Assembly (NCBI GenBank): GCA_046317855.1
Contig: JBKCVM010000143.1
Location: forward strand, 1-42,774
Direction of reading: 5' to 3'
From: CAIOHW01 sp046317855
GTDB taxonomy: Bacteria; Bdellovibrionota; UBA1018
Length of the DNA stretch: 42,774 bases
In this document: positions 16,335 through 23,148 of the stretch, piece by piece
How the letters are laid out: each line of letters starts with the position of its first letter
Numbering within the stretch: position 1 is the first letter of the stretch
Notes under the pieces: model-generated
The model's database searches: none
What the model saw: only the letters and a program-made list of their open reading frames with translations
What the model was told of the DNA's origin: nothing
Position numbers and translations under genes: made by a program

Positions 16335-17369
16335 GTGACTGCACTAGAACTTCTGGTTTGCGGAGCACTCATTGGGTGCTCCGCATTCCTTTCATCATCC
16401 GAAGTCTCACTGTTTAGCCTGTCGCGCTTTCAGCTCCGGTCGATCCGCGACCGCTTCAAGAAAGCGCACAAGACCATCAAGAAACTACAATCTGACCCGG
16501 GCGGAGTCCTGGTCACCATCTTGGTGCTCAACGAAATCGTCAACATCTCTCTCTCAACGGTTCTCACGGGTGTGATTGACCGAATGATGCCCGGAGAGTC
16601 TTGGTCTTGGGTCGTCAGAACACTTGCCGGAATAGCAGTGACCATGCCGCTCTTGCTCTTTTTTTGCGAGGTCACCCCAAAGACAATAGGTGTCCGAGGA
16701 AATACCCTCATTGCTCCCCTCACCTCGCAGCCTCTGTTTGCACTCTACACGTTCATGGCGCCCATCCGACGAACCGTCAATGGGCTCATCCGATTCGTCG
16801 CCCGACGCAAATCTTCACAGTCCCCTCTTTCTGATGAAGCGCCTCTGAAAGAAGAGGATTTTCTAGTCATGGCTGAGGAGGGCCAAAGAGAAGGTGCGAT
16901 CCACAGGAGTGAGCTTGAGCTGATTCGAAATGTCTTTAGTCTCGATGATACCGAAGTCCGCGAACTCATGACTCCTCTGGCGCAGTTTCCCACACTGCAG
17001 GAGACTCTCACCATTGAGCAGGCTATCGAGCAGATCCGAATTCATAAATCTCCCCGTGTTCCTGTCCTCACTCGAGACAAAAAGCGAGTAGTAGGCATTC
17101 TCTATCTCAAGGACTTACTGAGGGCCCGCCTGAACCCAGCCCTAGGACACGCGCCCCTCTCAGAGCTCATCGTTCCTCCGATTGTGGTTTCGTCTGAACT
17201 ACGAGTGAACCGTCTTTTTAAAAAACTCCGGCAGTCTAAAACTCACATCGCCATCATTGAAGACCACAACCACGAGGCAGTGGGAGTCCTGACCCTCGAT
17301 CAGATTCTAGATGAACTCCTCGAGGAACTCGTACTGACTCCGCCTGCTGCAGGAGGATCCATCCGGTGA
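16335..17369 (+). CDS. CNNM/DUF21-type membrane protein with CBS pair, lacking the CorC C-terminal domain
   Basis: The 344-residue protein has an N-terminal CNNM (DUF21) transmembrane domain with about four hydrophobic segments (residues 1-150; SSSEVSLFSLSR is the typical first-helix motif). An acidic linker (FLVMAEEGQREGAIHRSELELIRNVF) and a CBS pair (about 205-325) follow. Relatives are implicated in magnesium, cobalt or sodium transport. It stops soon after the second CBS domain, so the transporter-associated (CorC/HlyC) domain of its neighbour is missing. It starts with GTG 9 bases after lon and overlaps the next gene by 4 bases (GTGA). No strong ribosome-binding site is visible, which fits translation coupled to lon. 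Confidence 0.88.
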   Translation: MTALELLVCGALIGCSAFLSSSEVSLFSLSRFQLRSIRDRFKKAHKTIKKLQSDPGGVLVTILVLNEIVNISLSTVLTGVIDRMMPGESWSWVVRTLAGIAVTMPLLLFFCEVTPKTIGVRGNTLIAPLTSQPLFALYTFMAPIRRTVNGLIRFVARRKSSQSPLSDEAPLKEEDFLVMAEEGQREGAIHRSELELIRNVFSLDDTEVRELMTPLAQFPTLQETLTIEQAIEQIRIHKSPRVPVLTRDKKRVVGILYLKDLLRARLNPALGHAPLSELIVPPIVVSSELRVNRLFKKLRQSKTHIAIIEDHNHEAVGVLTLDQILDELLEELVLTPPAAGGSIR

Positions 17370-18631
17370 TCTTTGCAGCAGTGGCAACCCTCGTTTTGAT
17401 TCAGGCTTTTTTTGCAGGAGCAGAGATTGCTCTTTTGTCAGGCGATCGACTCGCACTCCAAAATCTGGCCAGAATGGGACACTCAGGCTCAAAAAGCGCT
17501 TTGGCTCTCATCCGGCAACCTGAACGCATCTTTTCAACTACCCTGTTGATGACGAGCCTGTGCGTCGTGACCAACTCCGTCCTGATTGCACTCTGGGTGA
17601 TTTCCTGGAGTGGCCCCGATTCGGACCTCATTGCGATTCTCATCACTTCACCGATCATTGTCCTACTCGGTGAGCTGATTCCTAAGACTCTCTTTCAACT
17701 CAACGCAAGCCGCGTGGCACCTTGGGTAGCCCCCATTGTGACCGGCACATTCTACGTTTTCTACCCCATCACTGCGATTCTAGGCCGCTATACTTCAAGA
17801 CTTTCACGCGCCATCGACCCCATCGAAGAGCTCATAGTAGGAAAGAAGCGCTCGACTCGCGAAGAACTACGAGCTCTCATTTCTTCTCATCGAGCGGACC
17901 TCGAGATTCCGACAAGTCAGAGACTACTGATCCGCCGGATCTTGGACTTCAGAGGCACCGAGGCGCACCATGCCCTCATCCCGCTGGTTAAAGTAGACGC
18001 CGTCGAACTCGAAGCCTCAGTTCGGGATGCACTGGAGAGCTTTCAGCGCCACCGCCATTCTCGAATGCCAGTGTATTCTGACCGAATCGACAACATTGTG
18101 GGTATTTTAGACGTAGCAGACCTGTTCTCTGCCACGGATGTCGAACTTCCGGTCCGAAACTTCATGCGCCAGCCGCATTACGCTCCTGAGGCACAAGAAC
18201 TCGAAGATTTGATTCGGGAAATGCGCTCTAAACGCACCGAAATGTGCATCGTTGTGGATGAATACGGTGGAGCTGTGGGAGCCCTGACCGTCGAAGACAT
18301 CATCGAAGAAATTGTTGGTGAGATTCGAGATGAGTTTGACCCAGAGGGCAGTAGCTACCGAGAGATTTCAGAGGGACGCTGGTGGATCCCCGGCAAGCAA
18401 GAAATCACCCAGCTCAACGAAGCACTTCAGCTTGAGATTCCAGAAGGCCCCTACGAAACGATAGGGGGCTTTTTACTTCAACAGTTTGGCCGAATTCCAG
18501 AAGCTGAGGACGAGATTCACTTCAACACTCCGTCGGGACAATTCAGGTTTGTGATTCAGCGCGCCAACGCGAGATCGATCCAAGCAGTCATTCTAGAGAG
18601 ACTAGATCGGCCAGAGCGGCCTGGAGTTTAG
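17366..18631 (+). CDS. CNNM/CorC-type membrane protein with CBS pair and CorC_HlyC domain
   Basis: This 421-residue paralogue of the preceding protein has a CNNM domain (about 1-170, with AFFAGAEIALLSGDRL near the N-terminus), a CBS pair (about 205-325) and a complete CorC_HlyC transporter-associated domain (about 340-415, ending RSIQAVILERL). The family is linked to magnesium or cobalt efflux and hemolysin-C-like proteins. The GTG start at 17366 overlaps the upstream stop and has a perfect AGGAGG at 17351-17356. Because the two paralogues are translated in tandem, a hetero-oligomer with unequal cytoplasmic parts is plausible but is inference. Confidence 0.9.
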   Translation: MIFAAVATLVLIQAFFAGAEIALLSGDRLALQNLARMGHSGSKSALALIRQPERIFSTTLLMTSLCVVTNSVLIALWVISWSGPDSDLIAILITSPIIVLLGELIPKTLFQLNASRVAPWVAPIVTGTFYVFYPITAILGRYTSRLSRAIDPIEELIVGKKRSTREELRALISSHRADLEIPTSQRLLIRRILDFRGTEAHHALIPLVKVDAVELEASVRDALESFQRHRHSRMPVYSDRIDNIVGILDVADLFSATDVELPVRNFMRQPHYAPEAQELEDLIREMRSKRTEMCIVVDEYGGAVGALTVEDIIEEIVGEIRDEFDPEGSSYREISEGRWWIPGKQEITQLNEALQLEIPEGPYETIGGFLLQQFGRIPEAEDEIHFNTPSGQFRFVIQRANARSIQAVILERLDRPERPGV

Positions 18632-18715
18632 TCAAAAGACTGACGCAATCAGACACTCCCTTTCGGCGCTCTTTTTTCGTACAATCAGAGGGGGCTTCAG
18701 GAAGGGGCCCATCCC

Positions 18716-19138
18716 ATGACTAAAAAGGTGCTGATTGTCGATGATGTCGCATTCGTCAGAAAAACCCTGGCAGCGATTCTTTCTGAGCATGGATTTGAAG
18801 TCATCGGTGAGGCAGCAAGCGGTCCTGATGCCATTGAACTCTTTCAGCGGATCAAGCCCGATCTAGTCACCATGGACATTGTAATGCCCCGAATGAGTGG
18901 CATCGAGGCCACCCGTAAAATCATCAAAATCAATCCAGAGGCCCGAGTGGTCATGATCTCCGCCATGGGGCAAGAAACGCTAGTGATGGAATCCATCCAT
19001 GCGGGCGCGAGAGATTATATTTTAAAGCCATTTAGCGCCCGAGAGGTCGTCAAGACACTGGAGAATTGCCTTGGTCATTCGAGTTCAGGGACTCCGCTCC
19101 ACAAGGGTGAACGTGAAAAGGATCAGAAACTCGGATGA
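18716..19138 (+). CDS. CheY-like single-domain response regulator
   Basis: The 140-residue protein is a receiver domain plus a short charged tail. Conserved residues are the acidic pair Asp9-Asp10, phospho-acceptor Asp54 in VTMDIVMPRMSG, the switch Ser82 in MISAMGQ, and Lys104 in ILKPF. The sequence resembles CheY proteins that act on the flagellar motor or other effectors. No output domain is present. An AGGAAGGGG site precedes the ATG, and a possible -10 (TACAAT, 18680-18685) lies upstream without a clear -35. The stop overlaps the next gene by 4 bases, so this regulator is translated together with two small unknown proteins. No histidine kinase is nearby. Confidence 0.93.
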   Translation: MTKKVLIVDDVAFVRKTLAAILSEHGFEVIGEAASGPDAIELFQRIKPDLVTMDIVMPRMSGIEATRKIIKINPEARVVMISAMGQETLVMESIHAGARDYILKPFSAREVVKTLENCLGHSSSGTPLHKGEREKDQKLG

Positions 19139-19554
19139 ACTTCGAATTTGATTTTTTTGGAATGGATCGACTCTTTAGCCTCCCGCTCGAAGACCACGAG
19201 CAGCCAACCTCGGATCTTGCGGATTGGATCATGGTCCCGCTGCTCAATCACCGAAAGAGCTGGCTGCTCCTGCAACTGGATCGCAGGCAGTGGCAAGAAT
19301 CTCATGGTGATGAATCGGCAGCTCTGGAGTTAGCCAATGTTCTCGCAGCTCGAAAGCTTGCTGAGTGCGACGGCCTAGCGCTTGGAACTCCAAGCTGGCT
19401 GAGCCCCCTTCAACTGAGACAAGTTCAGGCTTGGGTTCAAAACGCGGTCGACTCTGGAGAAGGGCGCTGGGCGCAGAGCTCGCTCCCTCGATTTTACTGG
19501 TACTTGGTTGCGGATCATCGGCCCGGCGGCCATTCTGGAGAGCTTGGATGTTGA
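19135..19554 (+). CDS. Small Trp-rich protein of unknown function, coupled to CheY-like gene
   Basis: This is a 139-residue soluble protein, acidic at the N-terminus, with seven tryptophans and no signal peptide or membrane segment. I do not recognise the family. The ATG overlaps the cheY-like stop (ATGA). Its own end overlaps the following membrane-protein gene by 7 bases. Translational coupling on both sides argues that it is a real gene and a partner of the response regulator. It could be an effector or stabiliser of the receiver, but nothing in the sequence proves that. Confidence 0.7.
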   Translation: MNFEFDFFGMDRLFSLPLEDHEQPTSDLADWIMVPLLNHRKSWLLLQLDRRQWQESHGDESAALELANVLAARKLAECDGLALGTPSWLSPLQLRQVQAWVQNAVDSGEGRWAQSSLPRFYWYLVADHRPGGHSGELGC

Positions 19555-19787
19555 GACTGATTTTTTCACTGATTCGCTGGAGCGCATTTGCAGTCGTGGT
19601 TCTCGTGCTTGCCCACCTCATTGAGTGGAAGAACCGCACCCTCTCCGATCACATCAAAGTGACTCTTTCTCACTTTGAAACTCCGCGTCGGGTCTCGCGT
19701 GAAACGCTCGAGAAAATAGAGCGCTTTTCAAAAGAAGAACGGGCCCGTCTGGACAACTTACTGTCCGGACAGGCCCGAAAAGATTGA
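19548..19787 (+). CDS. Small single-span membrane protein of unknown function
   Basis: A 79-residue protein starting at the ATG at 19548. It has one transmembrane helix (about residues 3-25), then a basic, helix-prone cytoplasmic tail (LEKIERFSKEERARLDNLLSG). GGAGAG lies upstream, inside the previous gene, and the start overlaps that gene's stop by 7 bases. A longer open frame extends upstream to 19365, but it overlaps the preceding gene heavily and gives no convincing extra sequence, so the short form is preferred. Its last codons overlap a strong inverted repeat (19740-19777). No family is recognised. Confidence 0.65.
   Translation: MLRLIFSLIRWSAFAVVVLVLAHLIEWKNRTLSDHIKVTLSHFETPRRVSRETLEKIERFSKEERARLDNLLSGQARKD
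19740..19777 (-). terminator. Long hairpin at a convergent gene end, likely terminator for leftward transcripts
   Basis: Two 16-base arms (19740-19755 and 19762-19777) match at 14 of 16 positions around a 6-base loop. The core on the right contains the perfect palindrome CTGTCCGGACAG (19761-19772). Read leftward, the stem is followed by a pyrimidine-rich GTTCTTCTTTTG, which suits termination of the leftward set ending at 19798. Read rightward it is followed by an A-rich stretch and would not be a standard terminator. The stem overlaps the 3' coding end of the 79-residue rightward gene. Confidence 0.5.
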
Positions 19788-19797
19788 TCCGGCAGTT

Positions 19798-20034
19798 TTA
19801 GCGAATCGCCGCGCCAGATCGAGCCTTCTTGATGGAAGCGACTTGGCCAGTCGACAACTGAGCCAACGCCTTAGCCGCAACCTGCCTGTGACAAACCCGT
19901 GCCTGACCTGGAACCTGAGTCATAGGCATTTCGCCTGACGGGGCCTTGCCCCAGACATTGCTTGCGCTCGCTCCAGAAGTCGAAACGAGCCCCACCACCG
20001 CAACCACCGCCAATATCCACTTCTGCTTCTGCAT
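19798..20034 (-). CDS. Small exported protein, unknown function
   Basis: A 78-residue protein with a signal peptide (MQKQKW, hydrophobic core, ASA|SN cleavage near residue 25). The mature part is about 53 residues with one cysteine (ARVCHRQ) and a basic C-terminus. GTG at 20043 and ATG at 20040 are possible earlier starts. The ATG at 20034 is chosen because GAGGTG sits 6 bases ahead of it; the earlier starts would overlap or crowd that site. The ribosome-binding site is inside a perfect inverted repeat. No family is recognised. The gene converges on the 79-residue membrane-protein gene, with only 10 bases between. Confidence 0.6.
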   Translation of the reverse strand: MQKQKWILAVVAVVGLVSTSGASASNVWGKAPSGEMPMTQVPGQARVCHRQVAAKALAQLSTGQVASIKKARSGAAIR

Positions 20035-20039
20035 AGTCA

Positions 20040-20056
20040 TCACCTCACTGAGGTGA
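20040..20056 (-). promoter_or_regulatory. Inverted repeat covering the ribosome-binding site of the small exported gene
   Basis: The sequence TCACCTCA-C-TGAGGTGA is a perfect dyad with 8-base arms. In the leftward transcript it can fold as a 7-bp stem with a 3-base loop, and its 3' arm is exactly the GAGGTG ribosome-binding site of the gene starting at 20034. It could hide that site in RNA or act as a DNA operator. The function is inferred from position only. Confidence 0.55.
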
Positions 20057-20082
20057 CACTAGAGCAACAGTGATGCCAATCG

Positions 20083-20140
20083 GACACACCCGTAACCACC
20101 TGAAATCAGGGACCAAACCAAAGCCCCGTTCAGGTGTGTC
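20083..20140 (-). repeat. Interlocking inverted repeats in the leader between two small exported genes
   Basis: GACACACC (20083-20090) pairs with GGTGTGTC (20133-20140), and ACCTGAA (20098-20104) pairs with TTCAGGT (20129-20135). The two right-hand arms share GGT, so the stems are partly mutually exclusive. The block lies in the 166-base gap between the 65-residue gene (stop 20201) and the 78-residue gene (start 20034), upstream of the ribosome-site hairpin. It may be an attenuator or a processing element. Confidence 0.45.
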
Positions 20141-20200
20141 AGTCGAGATCCAGCACAGGTGTAAAAACTCTGTACAGGCTAAACCCTTTTCTTGAGACAG

Positions 20201-20398
20201 TTACTTCTTCTGCTGGGTAGCCACGCCAGACTTGGAGACCTCTTCTTCTTTTTTGCTCTTAGACTTGGAGACGAATTTCTCAGTCTCACTCGTGACCGAT
20301 TTACAGTCTGCCTGGGTCTTTTCTCCAGCCCATGCTCCAGGCACGGTTGCTCCCACTGCACAGAGCACCAACAAAATTGCAATTTTTTTGACCATCAT
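20201..20398 (-). CDS. Tiny exported Lys/Glu/Ser-rich protein, unknown function
   Basis: A 65-residue protein starting at the ATG at 20398 (or the adjacent one at 20395), with GGAGG 8 bases upstream. A signal peptide ends at AWA|GE. The mature peptide is about 41 residues, highly charged and probably disordered (KFVSKSKSKKEEE), with a single cysteine (ADCKS). A longer in-frame extension to 20461 lacks a good ribosome site and would spoil the signal peptide. It follows the YD-repeat gene by 62 bases in the same direction. The leader GGAGGCAAACTTT-ATGATG resembles that of the YD-repeat gene. No family is recognised. Confidence 0.6.
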   Translation of the reverse strand: MMVKKIAILLVLCAVGATVPGAWAGEKTQADCKSVTSETEKFVSKSKSKKEEEVSKSGVATQQKK

Positions 20399-20460
20399 AA
20401 AGTTTGCCTCCGTCTTCTTTTCGGCCAGTTGCCATTGGAACTTAAAAAAACCTTCGTTCA

Positions 20461-22149
20461 TTAGAACGAGAGGTTCACTCCGGCCGGCCGGATGATCTCC
20501 AGAAGGTTCTGAAACGCGCTCGTCACTTGCAGAGCCACTTTTTGCCCAGCTGAACTATCAATTTTGTCAATTTCACCACTGTTCTTGTAACTCACTCGGA
20601 TGGTCCCCAGCTTAGGATCGGTGATCTCGATAGGCTTTGAGTTTTCATTGTATTTAAAATCAAGCCTTCTTTTGTCTTGATCCACTAGTGCGCGAATCCG
20701 CCCATTTGAATCATAGAACAGACTCACGAGCCTCCTGTCCGAGTTCCGTGCAGTTTTTAAGTTGCCACGATCGTCATATTCAAAGCTGGACCAACTCGAG
20801 CGCTTCTTATCGACGCGCGATACTCTATCGACTCGAGAGACCTTACCCACCTTCTTGTCATAGGAGAGCTGGGTGACTTCAGCTGGAGTCTCTTTGCGCA
20901 CGACTCGACCTTTAGCATCATACTGAAAACTCGTCTCTTCGTTGCCCCGCTTGATCATGAGAGGCAGCCCGCAGCACTCATTATAGGTGGTCTCTGTCCG
21001 GTCGCTTTCGGAGATTTGCACCATGCGGTAGGTCCACTCTTCTCCATCCCCTTTGGTGCGATTGAAGTATTCGTATTTCACTTTCGTTGCCGACTTATCC
21101 TCTGGGCCTTTGGAGGACACAGAAACCGTCACATGGCCCTTGTCCTTAAGATCAAAAGCGTAGTCGTACTCTACTCGTGTTCCATCCCGCTCTTTGACTG
21201 ACTTAACCCCCCCCATCTTCTCCCGACCGTAGTACTCGACTTGCAAAGTAGTCTTGTCGGCATACGCAATTTCTAGCAGATTATGTTGACCGTCATCGCT
21301 GTACTTGTACTTGTAAACATTTCCGTCCACATCCTTGGACTGAGACAGCTCTCCAGAAGAATTGTAAGAATACGCTGCTTCTTTTCCGTTTTCGCCTTGG
21401 ATTTTTTCAAGGAGCCCCTTGGAGTTGAAGCTGAAGAACATTTTACGGTTGAAGTTATCCACTAACTTTTCAAGACGTCCCTCTTTACCGTAGGTAAAGT
21501 CGATCGAATTTCCATTTCGGTCCTGCACTCGAACCAACCGGCCTTTTTCATCAAACCGCTCGACTTTGCCATTATCGTAGGAGCGCTGATAGCCATCCTT
21601 GGTTCGAGTCACGACCTGATAGGCAAAGCGATTGCTCGTCAACTGAGCCCCTGGTGCTAGCTCTCTTGCCTTCAGTTTTCCCTCATTCACCAGCGACTGC
21701 CACTCATCATTTCTGAACATTGCGTCCGTACGGAGCTTCTTTTTGTATTCGTCAAACGCTTTTTGGCTACCAAACCGGCCCGTGTCCTTAACCGAGTCCG
21801 CAATCTTTTTAATGGCATCATCGAGGTCTGTTGGTTTCAGAGCTGCAGGAATAAAGCGGTTTTCAGCACCACCTCCGTACTCCTGAATCACAACGCTTCC
21901 ATCTGCTGATACGGTCAGCTTCACCTCATATTCGTTGCCCCAGCCGGGACCAAAAATTCCAGAAAAGCTTGTCTTCGAGTTATAAACCCGTTCAATTTTT
22001 GGCTCAAAACCGCCCTGATAGACGATGTCTGTATATCCTCTGAAGAAGTTTCCGTTCTTCAAGCTGACATTGGCTTGCACGCTGGCGGACAGAAATCCAA
22101 AAACCACGCTGGCAGCAAAAGAAATAAACTTAAAACGAAGCGGCATCAT
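20461..22149 (-). CDS. Exported YD-repeat (RHS-like) protein without C-terminal toxin
   Basis: The start is set at the ATG pair at 22149/22146, giving 562 residues. AAGGAG lies upstream and a signal peptide follows at once (FISFAASVVFGF ... VQA|NV, cleavage near 25-26). An earlier in-frame start adds 32 residues that precede and disrupt this. After the signal comes a DUF6531-like N-terminal block (NVSLKNGNFFRGYTDIVY). From about residue 190 onward there are degenerate YD repeats (FDEKGRLVRVQDRNGNSIDF, YDDRGNLKTA, YDSNGRIRALVD). RHS/YD proteins form beta shells that carry toxins or act in contact and motility. Here the usual core-associated motif and variable toxin end are missing. It lies 124 bases downstream of tadB in the same direction, so it might ride on Tad transcription. 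Confidence 0.8.
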   Translation of the reverse strand: MMPLRFKFISFAASVVFGFLSASVQANVSLKNGNFFRGYTDIVYQGGFEPKIERVYNSKTSFSGIFGPGWGNEYEVKLTVSADGSVVIQEYGGGAENRFIPAALKPTDLDDAIKKIADSVKDTGRFGSQKAFDEYKKKLRTDAMFRNDEWQSLVNEGKLKARELAPGAQLTSNRFAYQVVTRTKDGYQRSYDNGKVERFDEKGRLVRVQDRNGNSIDFTYGKEGRLEKLVDNFNRKMFFSFNSKGLLEKIQGENGKEAAYSYNSSGELSQSKDVDGNVYKYKYSDDGQHNLLEIAYADKTTLQVEYYGREKMGGVKSVKERDGTRVEYDYAFDLKDKGHVTVSVSSKGPEDKSATKVKYEYFNRTKGDGEEWTYRMVQISESDRTETTYNECCGLPLMIKRGNEETSFQYDAKGRVVRKETPAEVTQLSYDKKVGKVSRVDRVSRVDKKRSSWSSFEYDDRGNLKTARNSDRRLVSLFYDSNGRIRALVDQDKRRLDFKYNENSKPIEITDPKLGTIRVSYKNSGEIDKIDSSAGQKVALQVTSAFQNLLEIIRPAGVNLSF

Positions 22150-22272
22150 GAAAGTTCGTCTCCTTAAAGACTTCGATTGAAGAACCCTATGATGACAAAG
22201 AATCAGAAATAAAAAAACAGGCTCCATGCGCACAGCGCAGACCATCCAGACCGCCAGTCGATTGACACCGGA

Positions 22273-23148
22273 TCAGACCTCAATCTTAATGACCCGCAAA
22301 ATAACAAAGAGACCGACCAGCTCAAGTAACAGGATCACGACCAAAATCGCCCAACCTACAGGCGTCGTTAAGAGCGGCTCCATGAACTCCGGGTCAGACT
22401 GGGAAATCACAACTCCAAGAAGCGGTGGCACCGCCATCACGATCATCCCTTGATAGAAACCCTGAGCCGTCATCGCAGCAATTTTGTTTTCGATCTTTAC
22501 TCGCTCTCGAATCGTCAGGACAATCGTGTCGAACGTCTCGGCTAAGTTTCCGCCAGTCTCCTTAAGAATATTGATTGCGGTCACAAACATCTCAACATCT
22601 TCAGCAGGAACACGTCGAGCAAGATTATTAAATGCCTCCTCAAGAGAGACGCCCAGCTTGTTCTCGTTCATGACGAGGTTGAACTCTTGCTTCATTGGAT
22701 TGGGCATCTCCTGCACAACCAGATTGAGTGCCTGAACCACGGACAGGCCTGACTTGAGCCCATTCGACATCAATCCAAGACCGTCGACCATCTGGGAGAC
22801 AAAGAGTCTCACACGCCTCCGATAGAGGTAATCTACGATCGGGCGCGGAAGCTTCCATCCAATCACAGTAGCGATGAGTCCAAAGATCACGGCAGGCCCT
22901 AGATTAGGAACGATGAGGAGAAAAACGATCGCCCCAAGACCAAAGCTCAATAGAAACATGTAGACGAGAATTCTCTCGGGTGGAGTCTCCACAAACATCA
23001 AACCGAGCTTTTCAACAATGTAGTCGCGCGTCCCCAGAGACTGAAACCTGAGCCAGTCCAAAAACTGGCGGCTGTAATGATAAGAGATCCCTGCCACAGC
23101 AACTCCAAGAAGCAGTAGTCCCGAGAGCTTTTCGACTCCCATTCCCAT
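22273..23148 (-). CDS. tadB: Tad pilus inner-membrane platform protein TadB
   Basis: TadB and TadC form the inner-membrane platform on which the TadA/CpaF motor acts to assemble Flp pili. This protein of about 291 residues has N-terminal and central hydrophobic segments, a T2SSF domain with the typical GLKSGLSVVQALNLVVQEMP and KETGGNLAETFDTI blocks, and a C-terminal hydrophobic hairpin. The ATG at 23148 overlaps the stop of the motor gene (TGATG). A GTG at 23151 and an ATG at 23142 are also in frame, and the latter has the better G-run spacing. It is the last recognisable tad gene in the run. Confidence 0.92.
   Translation of the reverse strand: MGMGVEKLSGLLLLGVAVAGISYHYSRQFLDWLRFQSLGTRDYIVEKLGLMFVETPPERILVYMFLLSFGLGAIVFLLIVPNLGPAVIFGLIATVIGWKLPRPIVDYLYRRRVRLFVSQMVDGLGLMSNGLKSGLSVVQALNLVVQEMPNPMKQEFNLVMNENKLGVSLEEAFNNLARRVPAEDVEMFVTAINILKETGGNLAETFDTIVLTIRERVKIENKIAAMTAQGFYQGMIVMAVPPLLGVVISQSDPEFMEPLLTTPVGWAILVVILLLELVGLFVILRVIKIEV

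Noticed and set aside
15884..16372. Leftward open reading frame of 162 codons opposite the lon end
   Set aside because: It is antisense to the Lon protease domain with no ribosome site or recognisable fold.
18632..18715. Terminator between the second CNNM gene and the CheY-like gene
   Set aside because: A T6 run is present, but only a 4-5 bp AGTC-AAAA-GACT stem lies well upstream of it. It is too weak to call.
22211..22239. Possible terminator after tadB (TGCGC-ACA-GCGCA with a nearby T-run when read leftward)
   Set aside because: The stem is only 5 bp and sits 9 bases from the T-run, so it does not fit a standard terminator. Read-through to the YD-repeat gene cannot be excluded.
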